Shown: one piece after another, positions 16,034 to 25,276 of the stretch
Position numbering within the stretch: position 1 is the first letter of the stretch
Layout: each line of letters starts with the position of its first letter
Assembly: GCA_963820185.1 (NCBI GenBank)
Contig: CAWFYV010000004.1
Span: 62,001 to 126,000 of the forward strand
From: Aquilonibacter sp963820185
Lineage (GTDB): Bacteria; Vulcanimicrobiota; Vulcanimicrobiia; Vulcanimicrobiales; Vulcanimicrobiaceae
Reading direction: 5' to 3'
Length of the DNA stretch: 64,000 nt
Made by a program: the position numbers and the translations under genes
The notes under the pieces: model-generated
What the model saw: the letters and a program-made list of their open reading frames with translations, nothing else
Told to the model about the DNA's origin: nothing
Database searches by the model: none

Positions 16034-16860
16034 TACTTGGAACCTCGCTTGCGAACGATCATCTTCGACGTGCGCTTGTTGCGGCGCGTCTTCTTACCCA
16101 TCGTCATCTGACCCCAGGGTGTGGTCGGCGGACGTCCCGACGTGGAACGCGCTTCACCACCACCGTGCGGGTGGTCGACCGGGTTCATCGCGATACCGCG
16201 AACCGACGGACGCTTACCAAGATGGCGCGAACGGCCGGCTTTACCGATCACTTGGTTTTCGTGTTCGATGTTGCCGAGTTGGCCGATCGTGGCGCGGCAC
16301 TCGATGTGAATCTTGCGCACTTCGCCCGAGGGCATGCGCACCTGCGAGTACTCGTCTTCTTTAGCCATCAGTTGCGCCGCAACGCCGGCCGAACGTACGA
16401 GCTTGCCGCCCTGCCCCGGTCGCAGTTCAATGTTGTGGAGGACGGTACCAACCGGAATGTTCTTGATCGGAAGGCAGTTGCCGGGCTTGATGTCGGCTGC
16501 GCTGCCCGATTCGACGACGTCGCCGACCTTGAGACCGAGCGGCGCAAGAATATAACGCTTCTCACCGTCTTTATAGTGAAGCAGCGCGATACGCGAGCTG
16601 CGGTTCGGATCGTACTCGAGGGTCGCGACCTTGGCCGGAATCCCGTCCTTGGAACGCTTGAAATCGATGATCCGATACTGCTTGCGCGTGCCGCCGCCTT
16701 TATGGCGAACGGTGATGTGCCCGTTGTTGTTGCGGCCTGAATGCTTCTTGCGAACCTCGACGAGCGACTTCTCCGGATCGACTTTTGAAAGATCCGAAAA
16801 ATCCATCGTGGTCACGAAGCGACGGCCGGGGCTGGTCGGACGATATTTCTTTACTGGCAT
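16033..16860 (-). CDS. rplB: 50S ribosomal protein L2
   Basis: Core 23S rRNA-binding protein needed for subunit association and peptidyl transfer. 275 residues; YRPTSPGRRFVTTMDFSDL at the start, and the signature GIAMNPVDHPHGGGEARSTS with the conserved peptidyl-transferase histidine. One base after rplW. Confidence 0.97.
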   Translation of the reverse strand: MPVKKYRPTSPGRRFVTTMDFSDLSKVDPEKSLVEVRKKHSGRNNNGHITVRHKGGGTRKQYRIIDFKRSKDGIPAKVATLEYDPNRSSRIALLHYKDGEKRYILAPLGLKVGDVVESGSAADIKPGNCLPIKNIPVGTVLHNIELRPGQGGKLVRSAGVAAQLMAKEDEYSQVRMPSGEVRKIHIECRATIGQLGNIEHENQVIGKAGRSRHLGKRPSVRGIAMNPVDHPHGGGEARSTSGRPPTTPWGQMTMGKKTRRNKRTSKMIVRKRGSK

Positions 16861-16861
16861 C

Positions 16862-17170
16862 TTATTGCTCGAAATAGTTGACGCCGCCCAGTTCGATCTT
16901 CTGGCCGGGCTTTAGAGTGATGATCGCCTTCTTGAAGTCGCTTTGCTTGCCGCTAGTGCGTTTGCCGCGACGCGCGAAGTTACGGGACTTGCCACGCACG
17001 TTAACCGTGTTGACGCTCATTACGTTCACGCTGAAAAGCTCTTCGACCGCATGGCGGATCTGCGTCTTAGTCGCCTGCGGATGAACGACAAACGTGTACT
17101 GCGTGCCTAGCGCATTAGCCATCGATTTTTCGGTAATGCGTGGCGAGAGGATCACATCGCGTGCGTCCAT
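16862..17170 (-). CDS. rplW: 50S ribosomal protein L23
   Basis: Exit-tunnel rim protein and main docking site for trigger factor and SRP. 102 residues; VILSPRITEKSMANALGTQY and FVVHPQATKTQIRHAVEELF are diagnostic. Shares one base with rplD. Confidence 0.97.
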   Translation of the reverse strand: MDARDVILSPRITEKSMANALGTQYTFVVHPQATKTQIRHAVEELFSVNVMSVNTVNVRGKSRNFARRGKRTSGKQSDFKKAIITLKPGQKIELGGVNYFEQ

Positions 17171-17808
17171 TACTTGGCTCCCTCCAGCGTATTGAATGCC
17201 GCGGTGGTGAAGATGATTCGCTCGAAGCGCAACACGTCTTTGACGTCGAGCGCTCCCGTGTCGGTTACCGAGACCTGCCGCAAGTTGCGCGCAACGAGCG
17301 CAAGCGCATCGGCGCCCTGCTCGCCCTTGCCGGTAACGATCAGCGTCGTCGGCCCGCTCTTCGCAGCCTTCGCACTGCCGAAGAGCAGTTTGGCGAAATC
17401 GGTGGTCTTGGTCAGCGCGAAGCCGGCCAGATCGAGCACGGTGACTGCATCGTTCTTGAAACGATCGCTGAGCACCGCGACGAAGGCGAGCTTGCGTTCT
17501 TTCTTATTGAGGTCCGTGACGTAGCTGCGCGGCTGCGGTCCGAAGACGACGCCGCCGTGGCGCCACTGAGGCGAGCGAATCGAACCTTGGCGCGCGCGCC
17601 CGGTCCCCTTCTGCTTCCACGGTTTACGACCGCCGCCGGCGACTTCATCGCGCTTCTTGGTGGACGCGGTGCCCGCACGGGGGCTCGCTTGTTCGCGATA
17701 GACCGCACGGAAAATCGTGTGGCTCTTTTCGCTGTAATCTTTGGTGAAGGCCGCGGGCGTTTGTACGTCGCGCACAACCTTGCCGGTCGAATCAATAACG
17801 TTTGGCAT
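17170..17808 (-). CDS. rplD: 50S ribosomal protein L4
   Basis: Tunnel-constriction protein; in E. coli also a regulator of the S10 operon. 212 residues; the extended loop is seen as GGRKPWKQKGTGRARQGSIR followed by GGVVFGPQPRSY. Lies 3 bp after rplC and shares a base with rplW. Confidence 0.97.
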   Translation of the reverse strand: MPNVIDSTGKVVRDVQTPAAFTKDYSEKSHTIFRAVYREQASPRAGTASTKKRDEVAGGGRKPWKQKGTGRARQGSIRSPQWRHGGVVFGPQPRSYVTDLNKKERKLAFVAVLSDRFKNDAVTVLDLAGFALTKTTDFAKLLFGSAKAAKSGPTTLIVTGKGEQGADALALVARNLRQVSVTDTGALDVKDVLRFERIIFTTAAFNTLEGAK

Positions 17809-17811
17809 CGC

Positions 17812-18444
17812 TTATGCCTCCGCTTTCTGCTTCACGCTTTGGCGGAGCACGACGAGCGCGTTCTTCGGACCCGGAACCGGGCCGCGCACAAGCAACAGAT
17901 TGCGCTCGGTATCGGCACGAACCACTTCGAGGTTCTGCATCGTCGTGCGATCGACACCGTACTGACCCGGACGACGTGCGCCCTTGGGCACGCGGCCGGC
18001 GTTGGTGTCGCCGTTGGACGCCGGTTGACGGTGAATCATCGAGCCGTGGCTTGCGCCGCCGCCCGAAAAATTGTGACGCTTGATGCCGCCCGAAAAGCCG
18101 TGGCCCTTCGAGATGCCGATGACGTCGACGCGATCGCCCGGTGCGAAGCCGGCGACGGTTATGGTTTGTCCGACTTCGACGCCGTCGATGCCGGTACGAA
18201 ATTCGCGCACGAAGCGCGCGGGCTCAACGCCCTGCTTTTTGAAATGTCCAGCAAGGGCACGGGTTACGCGGGACTTTTTGATCGCGCCAAAGCCGAGCGC
18301 AACGGCATCATAGCCATGCGACTCTTTCGTGCGACGTTCCACAACCGTGCAGGGACCGGCTTCGATCACCGTGACCGGCACATACTGGCCGTCGTCGGTG
18401 AACACGCTCGTCATCCCAACCTTGCGGCCAAGGATGTTCTTCAC
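17812..18444 (-). CDS. rplC: 50S ribosomal protein L3
   Basis: Assembly-initiating 23S rRNA protein near the peptidyl transferase centre. 210 residues; starts MKNILGRKVGMTSVFTDDGQ and has GHGFSGGIKRHNFSGGGASH. It is the first gene of this transcript; rpsJ, which normally precedes it, lies 7.9 kb away next to tuf. A promoter stands at 18553-18582. Confidence 0.97.
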   Translation of the reverse strand: MKNILGRKVGMTSVFTDDGQYVPVTVIEAGPCTVVERRTKESHGYDAVALGFGAIKKSRVTRALAGHFKKQGVEPARFVREFRTGIDGVEVGQTITVAGFAPGDRVDVIGISKGHGFSGGIKRHNFSGGGASHGSMIHRQPASNGDTNAGRVPKGARRPGQYGVDRTTMQNLEVVRADTERNLLLVRGPVPGPKNALVVLRQSVKQKAEA

Positions 18445-18552
18445 TTAAATCCTCGTCCTAATAGTGACAAGTACACTGGTCCAGGCGTACTGGCATTTGT
18501 TTTTGCCGGCACGCGCGAAGAGAGCGCGGACCGGCTGGACCACAACCGCGAT

Positions 18553-18582
18553 ACTATATCAACGTAGCCGGGGCAGCGTCAA
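18553..18582 (-). promoter_or_regulatory. Promoter of the rplC-rpsM operon
   Basis: On the minus strand TTGACG (18577-18582) and TATAGT (18553-18558) are 18 bp apart, with five of six consensus bases in the -10 box. Transcription would start near 18546 and give a leader of about 100 nt before rplC. It replaces the promoter normally found upstream of rpsJ. Confidence 0.75.
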
Positions 18583-18619
18583 GGCCCTTTAGCAGGCGAG
18601 CGGCGAATACTTGGGGGCC

Positions 18620-20209
18620 ATGCGGGTATTGGCGTTAGCCCTGCTCGCTCTTCTCGTTGCCGGGTGCGCCCGGCCCGAGCACACACGGGAGCGGGACCAC
18701 CTCACGATTGTCCAGACTCAGGACTTCCAGAGCCTGGATCCTATCTTTGTCTCGGGCGTCGGTGGCCAAGAGCTCGCCTCGCTTATCTACTCCTATTTAG
18801 TGAAGTTCGACGACCGGGGCGAGCTCACCCCAGACGCCGCGGTCGCGGTCCCAACGCGCGCGAACGGCGGGATCAGCCCGGACGGCAAGACGATCGTCTA
18901 CCACCTGCGACCTGGCCTACGCTTCTCCGACGGCAGTTCGCTCACGTCGTTCGACGTTGCGGAGACCATCGGCCACGTCGCCTTCCCCGGCTCGGACGCG
19001 CCCTCACGCGTCGCCTTCGACGACATCGCGGCCATCTCGACGCCGGATGACCTGACCGTCAAGGTCTACTTACGCCAACCGTACGCGCCGATCGTGCTCT
19101 ACCTTTGCGGCCCGGGCAACGCGGTGCCGATCTTGTCGGGGGTGCTTCTGCAAGGGCACGCGCACATGCGCGGAACGCGGATGGACAGCGATCCGCTTGG
19201 GAGTGGGCCGTACGAGGTCGTGCGCTGGGTGCGTAGCCAGCGGCTCGAACTTCGCGCAAACCCGTACTACTTCGGGGGCAAGGCGAAGATCGATCGCCTC
19301 ACGATTCTGCCCGTGCCCTCGTCAACGACTGCGTATGCGATGCTGCGCGCCGGTGAAGTGGACGCGTACGTCAATGCTGACGATTCGCAGTACGCACAAC
19401 TCACCGCGCTGTCGGGCAAACACACCGAGGCGGTCCCGATCGACGGCACGGGCGCGCTGATCTTTAATACGACCCACGACGGACTCGGCGACGTGCGCGT
19501 GCGGCGCGCGTTTGCGCAAGCGCTCGACATAAAAACGATCGTCGAAAAGACGCTGCTCGGCGCGGGCCGGGCACGCAATCCCGGGCGCGGACTCTTCGAG
19601 TGGGCGTACGACCCCGCCGCCTATGTCATGCCGGGGCACGACGTAGCGGCGGCCGCCGCGTTGCTCGACCAAGCCGGCTGGAAGATGGGATCTGACGGAT
19701 TGCGTCATAAGAACGGCGCGTCGCTTACCCTCGACGTCATCGTGCGCGCCGACAAGCCGAGTGCACTCGAAATGGCTACGCTCATGCAAGCGCAAGAGCG
19801 ACCGCTCGGGATTCGCCTCTCGATCCGCCGTTTTTCAGTTGAGGAATTGGTTGCGCCCAAGGGACCGCTCTACGGTGGCCACTACGACGTTGCGATATTC
19901 CCGTTCATCGCCGGTTTCGATCCGGACGTACGCGATCAGTTCGCCTGTCACCGTCTTCCTCCGCACGGGTTCAACAAGTCGCGCTACTGTAACCCGTCGC
20001 TCGATCGGCTGATGAATCAAGCCGTGCGACCGTACAGCCGCGCCGAACGGATCCCATACTATCGCGCGGTGCAGCGCACGCTTGCTCGTGATCTGCCGAT
20101 GGACGCAATGTTCCAAGCCGTCTCGATCAATACGTTCCCGGCCGATTTACGCAACGAGCACAGCGCCGTCAACACGCCCTTCTGGAACGTCGCCGACTGG
20201 AGTTATTGA
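18620..20209 (+). CDS. ABC transporter substrate-binding lipoprotein, peptide-binding family 5
   Basis: 529 residues. The signal ends in a lipobox LVAGC, so the mature protein is an anchored lipoprotein. The SBP_bac_5 core follows: FQSLDPIFVSG near the N-terminus, then YHLRPGLRFSDGSSLTSFDV and LGSGPYEVVRWVRSQ. The family binds oligopeptides, dipeptides or nickel for an ABC importer. No permease or ATPase gene is adjacent, so this is an orphan binding protein. ATG 18620 is chosen over TTG 18611 because of the preceding G-rich stretch. Confidence 0.88.
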   Translation: MRVLALALLALLVAGCARPEHTRERDHLTIVQTQDFQSLDPIFVSGVGGQELASLIYSYLVKFDDRGELTPDAAVAVPTRANGGISPDGKTIVYHLRPGLRFSDGSSLTSFDVAETIGHVAFPGSDAPSRVAFDDIAAISTPDDLTVKVYLRQPYAPIVLYLCGPGNAVPILSGVLLQGHAHMRGTRMDSDPLGSGPYEVVRWVRSQRLELRANPYYFGGKAKIDRLTILPVPSSTTAYAMLRAGEVDAYVNADDSQYAQLTALSGKHTEAVPIDGTGALIFNTTHDGLGDVRVRRAFAQALDIKTIVEKTLLGAGRARNPGRGLFEWAYDPAAYVMPGHDVAAAAALLDQAGWKMGSDGLRHKNGASLTLDVIVRADKPSALEMATLMQAQERPLGIRLSIRRFSVEELVAPKGPLYGGHYDVAIFPFIAGFDPDVRDQFACHRLPPHGFNKSRYCNPSLDRLMNQAVRPYSRAERIPYYRAVQRTLARDLPMDAMFQAVSINTFPADLRNEHSAVNTPFWNVADWSY

Positions 20210-20257
20210 CAGCGTCGATCGCGCAACCGCGTCCAACGCCCTCCGGTTGAGGGCCTC

Positions 20258-21130
20258 ATGGCTACGAAAATTTCCGCCGCCGCATCGGGGCAGTTCACGA
20301 TCGGCGGCGACATTACAGTCAATCGCCTGGGCTTCGGCGCGATGCGGATCACCGGCAAGGGCATCTGGGGCGCGCCGCAAGATCCCGCCGGCGCGCGAGC
20401 CACGCTCAAGCGCCTCCCCGAGTTGGGCGTGAATTTCATCGACACCGCGAACTCGTACGGTCCCGAAGTCAGTGAGAACCTCATCGCCGAGGTGCTACGT
20501 CCCTACAAGGGCCTCACCGTTGCGACCAAAGGGGGCCTGACACGACAAGGCCCCAACCAATGGTATCCGTGCGGCAATCCCGGCTATCTGGAAGAGTGCG
20601 TGCAGATGAGCTTGCGCCGGCTTGGCGTCGAACGCATCGATCTGTGGCAACTGCACCGAATCGATTCCGCAACGCCACGCGAGCAACAATTCGAGACGAT
20701 CGCCGAGATGCGCAAAGCGGGGTACATCCGCCACGTTGGTCTCAGCGAAGTCAGCATTGACGACATCAAAGAGGCGCAACAGTACTTTCCGGTCGTGACC
20801 GTGCAAAACGAGTATAATCTGGTCGATCGCAAGAGCGAGTCGGTGCTCGAGTACTGCGAGCAACACAACATCGGCTTCATCCCGTGGTTCCCGCTCGCCG
20901 CGGGCGATCTGGCCAAACCCGGATCCGTCCTCGACACCATCGCGAAGAAGCTCGGCGCAACACCGTCACAAGTTGCACTTGCGTGGACGCTCAAACGATC
21001 GCCGGTGATACTGCCGATTCCCGGCACGTCACGCGTCGATCACCTGGAAGAAAACGTTGCTGCGGCTTCGCTCGAACTCTCCGACGAGGACTTCGCCGAG
21101 CTCGACCGTCAAGCCAAGGCGCTTACGTAA
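20258..21130 (+). CDS. Aldo/keto reductase
   Basis: NAD(P)H-dependent carbonyl reductase of the (beta/alpha)8 AKR fold. 290 residues with the catalytic tetrad visible: Asp and Tyr in IDTANSYG, Lys in VATKGG, His in WQLHRID. The NADP-binding end LPIPGTSRVDHLEENVAA is present. It lies 48 bp after the peptide-binding gene and overlaps the convergent acyl-CoA dehydrogenase tail by 8 bp. Substrate unknown. Confidence 0.88.
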   Translation: MATKISAAASGQFTIGGDITVNRLGFGAMRITGKGIWGAPQDPAGARATLKRLPELGVNFIDTANSYGPEVSENLIAEVLRPYKGLTVATKGGLTRQGPNQWYPCGNPGYLEECVQMSLRRLGVERIDLWQLHRIDSATPREQQFETIAEMRKAGYIRHVGLSEVSIDDIKEAQQYFPVVTVQNEYNLVDRKSESVLEYCEQHNIGFIPWFPLAAGDLAKPGSVLDTIAKKLGATPSQVALAWTLKRSPVILPIPGTSRVDHLEENVAAASLELSDEDFAELDRQAKALT

Positions 21131-22307
21131 ACGCGGCGAGTCCCGTGATCTGTTGACCTAAGATGAGCATGTGCACCTCGCTCGTGCCCTCGTAGGTAAG
21201 CACCGATTCCAAGTTGTTCATGTGGCGGATCACGGGATACTCGAGCGTCACACCGTTCCCGCCCAGGATCGTACGCGCTTCGCGCGCGATCTTTAACGCC
21301 TCGCGCACGTTGTTGAGCTTGCCGAAACTCACGTGCGAGGGATGCAGACGGCCTTCATCCTTCATGCGGCCCAGATGCAACGCGAGCAACGAACCTTTGC
21401 CCAGTTCGATCACCATGTTCGCGAGTTTTTCTTGCGTCAATTGGAAGCCGCCGATCGGCCGATCGAACTGCACGCGCGTCTTCGCGTACTCAAGCGCCGT
21501 CTGGTAGCATGAGCGCGCCGACCCCATCGCCCCCCAAATGATCCCGAAGCGCGCCTCGTTCAAACACGCGAGCGGGCCCGCAAGCCCTTTCGCCAACGGC
21601 AACTGTGCGTCCGCCGGCAAACGCACGTCTTGCAGCACGAGTTCGCTCGTGATGCTCGCGCGCAGCGACAGTTTCTTGTGAATGTTGGTTGCCGAAAATC
21701 CCGGCGTCACCGTTGGTACGACGAAGCCGCGGATTCCGTCGTCGGTGTTCGCCCATACGATCGCCACATCGGCAATCGAGCCGTTGGTGATCCACATCTT
21801 CGTGCCGTTGAGGATCCAATCGCTGCCGTCGCGCCGCGCGAAGGTGCGCATGCCGGCGGGATTGCTGCCGAAGTCGGGCTCGGTAAGGCCGAAACACCCA
21901 ATCTTTTGCCCGCGCGCCATCAGCGGCAGCCATTCGTGCTTCTGTTCTTCGCTGCCCCAGTGATAGATCGCATACATCGCAAGCGAGCCTTGGACCGAGG
22001 CGAAACTGCGTACTCCAGTGTCGCCCGCTTCGAGTTCCTGACATGCAAGACCGTAGGCGACAGCACTTGCACCCGGACACTCGTAGCCTTCGAGGTGCAT
22101 CCCCAGCAGCCCAAGTTTGCCGAGTTCGGTCGCGATCTCGCGCGGCAAGATACCCTGCTCGAACCAGTCCGCAACAAACGGAAGGACGCGCTCACGGACG
22201 AATTCACGCACCGTGTCGCGCACCAGGCGTTCCTCGTGCGAGAGCAACCCATCGAGTCCGAGAAAGTCGAGCGCATCGGGAGCCGCGATCTTTTCGCGCA
22301 TCTTCAT
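21123..22307 (-). CDS. Acyl-CoA dehydrogenase, glutaryl-CoA dehydrogenase-like
   Basis: 394-residue FAD-dependent acyl-CoA dehydrogenase. FAD and substrate motifs include CFGLTEPDFGSNPAGM and WILNGTKMWITNGS; the C-terminal TYEGTSEVHMLILGQQITG holds the catalytic Glu in the position used by glutaryl-CoA dehydrogenases. That subgroup oxidises and decarboxylates glutaryl-CoA in lysine and tryptophan catabolism. The subgroup call rests on motif likeness. Start overlaps the next aldo/keto reductase stop by 4 nt, suggesting cotranscription. Confidence 0.82.
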   Translation of the reverse strand: MKMREKIAAPDALDFLGLDGLLSHEERLVRDTVREFVRERVLPFVADWFEQGILPREIATELGKLGLLGMHLEGYECPGASAVAYGLACQELEAGDTGVRSFASVQGSLAMYAIYHWGSEEQKHEWLPLMARGQKIGCFGLTEPDFGSNPAGMRTFARRDGSDWILNGTKMWITNGSIADVAIVWANTDDGIRGFVVPTVTPGFSATNIHKKLSLRASITSELVLQDVRLPADAQLPLAKGLAGPLACLNEARFGIIWGAMGSARSCYQTALEYAKTRVQFDRPIGGFQLTQEKLANMVIELGKGSLLALHLGRMKDEGRLHPSHVSFGKLNNVREALKIAREARTILGGNGVTLEYPVIRHMNNLESVLTYEGTSEVHMLILGQQITGLAAFT

Positions 22308-23290
22308 CGGTTGACGAAGCTCATATCAGCGTAGCGGGCACCGCTTGCAGCACCCACCGGGAAGATGTCGTTGATCTCTTGCAGCTCGGCGTCGGTCAAC
22401 TGCACTTCGAGCGCGCCGACGTTCTCTTCGAGATACTTCACGCGTTTTGTCCCGGGAATTGGGATCACGTCGCGGCCCTGCGCGAGCAGCCACGCAAGTG
22501 CGAGTTGCGACGTCGTGCACTCCTTTTCCACGGCGAGTTGCGCAACGTGGTGCACGAGGTCGAGGTTTTTCTGAAAGTTCTCACCCATGAAGCGCGGGCT
22601 CGAGCGGCGGAAGTCATCCGGCGCAAAATCCTCGGGACTCTTGATCGCGCCGGTAAGAAATCCACGGCCGAGCGGCGAGTAGGCGACGATCGAGACGCCA
22701 AGCTCGCGCGCCGCCTCGAGTTGTCCGTTCTCCTCAAGATCGCGCGACCACAACGACCACTCGTTTTGCAGCGCAGCGATCGGATGGACTGCATAACCAC
22801 GCCGCACGTTCGTGCCGCTCGCTTCGGAAAGCCCGAGAAAGCGCACCTTTCCGGCCTGCACCAGTTCGGACATCGCGCCAACGGTCTCTTCGATCGGCGT
22901 GTTCACGTCGACGCGGTGCTGGTAGTAGAGATCGATGTGATCGACGCCAAGGCGTTTGAGCGAAGCGTCACAAGCGCTGCGCACGTAGTCTGGCCTCCCA
23001 TTAATCAGGCGTTTGCTCGGATCAACGGGGTCGCGCATGATACCGAACTTTGTCGCAACAAAAACGTGGCCGCGACGGCCCTTGATCGCCTTTCCGACGA
23101 GCTCTTCGTTCGTGAAGGGTCCGTACATGTCGGCAGTGTCAAGCATCGCGACACCCAGGTCGAGCGCCCGGCGTATCGTGCGAATCGATTCCGCGTCATC
23201 GCCTGCGCCGTAGAACTCCGACATGCCCATGCAGCCAAGACCGAGCGCGCCGATCACGGGCCCGTTCTTGCCAACGTCTCGCTCTTCCAT
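22304..23290 (-). CDS. Aldo/keto reductase
   Basis: 328 residues, distinct from the plus-strand AKR nearby. Catalytic residues lie in LDTADMYG (Asp, Tyr), VATKFG (Lys) and YYQHRVD (His); cofactor motif IPGTKRVKYLEENVGA near the end. The family resembles YajO/potassium-channel-beta-type AKRs. Its stop overlaps the acyl-CoA dehydrogenase start by 4 nt, and the SRPBCC gene lies 6 bp upstream, so a small catabolic operon is likely. Substrate unknown. Confidence 0.87.
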   Translation of the reverse strand: MEERDVGKNGPVIGALGLGCMGMSEFYGAGDDAESIRTIRRALDLGVAMLDTADMYGPFTNEELVGKAIKGRRGHVFVATKFGIMRDPVDPSKRLINGRPDYVRSACDASLKRLGVDHIDLYYQHRVDVNTPIEETVGAMSELVQAGKVRFLGLSEASGTNVRRGYAVHPIAALQNEWSLWSRDLEENGQLEAARELGVSIVAYSPLGRGFLTGAIKSPEDFAPDDFRRSSPRFMGENFQKNLDLVHHVAQLAVEKECTTSQLALAWLLAQGRDVIPIPGTKRVKYLEENVGALEVQLTDAELQEINDIFPVGAASGARYADMSFVNR

Positions 23291-23296
23291 CGCTCC

Positions 23297-23722
23297 CTAT
23301 CGTTTCAAGACGCGCGCGATCTTGTCAAAAAGCGCCGCGGTCGACCGTTCGAACGAATCTTCGAGCCGGCGCCACAGCAGGCGACCATCGGTATCGGTGA
23401 GCGTGCCCTCGATACGGTACTCAACCGTGGTCTCTTTGCCTTCCACACTCAAATAGTAGCCGTGTGTCCCATCGACTCCATCGTTGAGGATCCGCCAGAC
23501 AATCCGCTCTTCGGGTACAACCTCGACGAGCATTGCATGGATGCCCAAATGCCATTCTTCGGTCCGTTCCGGCGTCAGTGGTCCCGGGGAGCGCATGAAC
23601 GGTTGTGAGGCGAACGGCCAAATCTGGTCGCCCGAGGTCCCCATCTCTTCGAGTAAATGGAAAATCCGGCGTTTCGTGCCGTGGAACGTCCGGGTACGCG
23701 ATTCTCGAAGTGCGATTGGCAT
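23297..23722 (-). CDS. SRPBCC (START-like) domain protein
   Basis: 141 residues with the pattern of the polyketide-cyclase/START-like fold: N-terminal beta strand with a basic stretch, a hydrophobic helix, strands such as MLVEVVPEERIVWRI and TTVEYRIEGTLTD, and a long C-terminal amphipathic helix. Members bind small hydrophobic ligands; the ligand here is unknown. Six bp upstream of the aldo/keto reductase, probably one transcript. Confidence 0.6.
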   Translation of the reverse strand: MPIALRESRTRTFHGTKRRIFHLLEEMGTSGDQIWPFASQPFMRSPGPLTPERTEEWHLGIHAMLVEVVPEERIVWRILNDGVDGTHGYYLSVEGKETTVEYRIEGTLTDTDGRLLWRRLEDSFERSTAALFDKIARVLKR

Positions 23723-23747
23723 GGCGCCTGGTTCGCGGCGCCGCGGG

Positions 23748-24488
23748 CTAGCTCATTGTCCGCTCGGCGAGGTGCACGCTCGTCACCAGTGTGAAGTGCG
23801 CGCCACCAAACTCGCCGGCGCGGTCGTACAGCGCGCGCAATTCGCCGGCCATCGCCTCGTACGCGGTACCCTCGCGCGGCAGATACGACGTCGAGCGCGT
23901 GCGTCCGATCAACGCCTCCCAATCTACCGGAACGGCGTGCCGAAATTCCAGCAGGCGGACATCGGACCAGCCGTGTCTGCGCAAGTCTTTGTCGACGGTC
24001 GTATTACGGCGTCGCGCTTCGGTATCGTCGGTCATGTACGGGCGAATGATGGCGCCGTATTCGCGGACGAACGGATCCGTCTCATCGCGTTCATTCCAAA
24101 CCGCGGCGTAGCGAGCGCGCGCCCGGCCGATGCGTGCAGCTTCGGCGAGGACACGATCCGGAACAAACCAGTGATAGGCCTGAAATGCCGTAACGATGTC
24201 AACGCTGTGATCCGGCAGCGCGGTCACTTCGGCGGTCCCGTCGACAACGACGATATCCGCTCGCGTCGGAATCGAACCGCGCATATTTGCGTTTGGCTCG
24301 ACCGCGAAGACGTGTGCCCCGGCCTCTGCAAGCGCAATCGACGAGATGCCTGTTCCGGCGCCGGTGTCGGCAATGTCCGGCTTGCTAAAACCATCGAGCA
24401 CGGCCTCAACCGCGTCGCGCGGGTAACTCGGCCGGTAGAGCGCGTAGTCCCCGGCGCGCGCGCCGAATCGCGCAGTGGAATCGCTCAT
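23748..24488 (-). CDS. Class I SAM-dependent methyltransferase
   Basis: 246 residues with the SAM-binding glycine motif ADTGAGTGISSIALAEAG, then an acidic residue (FAVEPN) at the end of strand 2 and VDIVTAFQAYHWF after motif IV. Resembles the UbiE/small-molecule methyltransferase group. The start overlaps the upstream secreted-protein gene by 4 nt. Substrate unknown. Confidence 0.82.
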   Translation of the reverse strand: MSDSTARFGARAGDYALYRPSYPRDAVEAVLDGFSKPDIADTGAGTGISSIALAEAGAHVFAVEPNANMRGSIPTRADIVVVDGTAEVTALPDHSVDIVTAFQAYHWFVPDRVLAEAARIGRARARYAAVWNERDETDPFVREYGAIIRPYMTDDTEARRRNTTVDKDLRRHGWSDVRLLEFRHAVPVDWEALIGRTRSTSYLPREGTAYEAMAGELRALYDRAGEFGGAHFTLVTSVHLAERTMS

Positions 24489-25024
24489 CTACTTGCCGCC
24501 GCCGTCGGCGACGGGGAGGCCACGGGTGAAGCCGAGGGCGGGTTCACGTCTTCCCACACGGCGCCATCCGCAAATTCGACTCGATCAACGGTTGCAATGA
24601 GATACGCGATATTGTCATTGGGATATCGAAAATGCTGGCAATTAGGAACGCGCTCGAGTGCTCCGTATTCATAGCGCTTCCCCTCTACGACCTTTGGAAC
24701 GTTCTCCACGGCTCCAGGCCGGAATGGTCCTCGGCGCTCTAGCGTGTCGGAGCCGTCTACATGTCGAGCCGCATCAACATAGGTAAAGCGGAAGCGTACC
24801 GCGTTTACGACGCGATCGCCATCGTTCGCGAATCCGATGCACTCGTACGATGTGCTCAACTGGTCCAAGACGCTAACCTCGGAAACGCGAATCTTCGTTT
24901 CTGCGTTGGACACTTTTATCACGTTTACACGGTAACGGTTCTGGCCGTACGCTTGTATCGGTATCAAGAGCACCGAAACCGTCAGGCAGACAATTGCGGC
25001 CTTAATGTATCGCACTGCGCTCAT
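24485..25024 (-). CDS. Secreted protein of unknown function (paralogue of 25747-26220)
   Basis: 179 residues. A hydrophobic segment (about 8-25) ends in AYGQ, a likely signal peptide. The mature part has YECIGFANDGDRVVNAVRFR, RRGPFRPGAV and VDRVEFADGAVWEDV, then a Pro/Ser/Ala tail. The same blocks in the same order occur in the protein at 25747-26220, so they form an unnamed family with two conserved cysteines. No known domain recognised. Confidence 0.6.
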   Translation of the reverse strand: MSAVRYIKAAIVCLTVSVLLIPIQAYGQNRYRVNVIKVSNAETKIRVSEVSVLDQLSTSYECIGFANDGDRVVNAVRFRFTYVDAARHVDGSDTLERRGPFRPGAVENVPKVVEGKRYEYGALERVPNCQHFRYPNDNIAYLIATVDRVEFADGAVWEDVNPPSASPVASPSPTAAASR

Positions 25025-25252
25025 TTACTTCGATTCGCGATCGGCAAGCTTCCCAAGGCTGTTGACGACAAGGATCGCGACGACCGTGATGATGATCGCG
25101 TAGATCAACTCTGCCCACACGCCCGAACCCGGCTTTAAGAACAGCGCAATGAAATCTGAGATGAACTTGTTCCACGCTCCGGCCGCAATCAGGCCAAATG
25201 CCACCGTCGCGAGCGAGATCATCGTACCGAGATAGGTTGGCTTGACTTCCAT
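25025..25252 (-). CDS. Small two-TM membrane protein, DUF5654-like
   Basis: 75 residues with two hydrophobic segments (about 10-28 and 46-64) separated by a short loop. The TLATAAFGLxAAxAWN-like stretch (SLATVAFGLIAAGAWNKFIS) recalls the DUF5654 family of small membrane proteins. It abuts the secreted-protein gene at 25024, so they are cotranscribed. Function unknown. Confidence 0.6.
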   Translation of the reverse strand: MEVKPTYLGTMISLATVAFGLIAAGAWNKFISDFIALFLKPGSGVWAELIYAIIITVVAILVVNSLGKLADRESK

Positions 25253-25276
25253 GAATGTCTCCTTCGGCGCGAAGAG

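Noticed and set aside
17140..18567. 475-codon plus-strand open frame opposite rplD/rplC
   Set aside because: Shadow of two certain ribosomal protein genes; Arg/His-rich composition typical of antisense frames in GC-rich DNA.
22043..23608. 521-codon plus-strand open frame opposite the aldo/keto reductase and SRPBCC genes
   Set aside because: The minus-strand proteins have full catalytic motifs; the plus frame matches nothing and has shadow composition.
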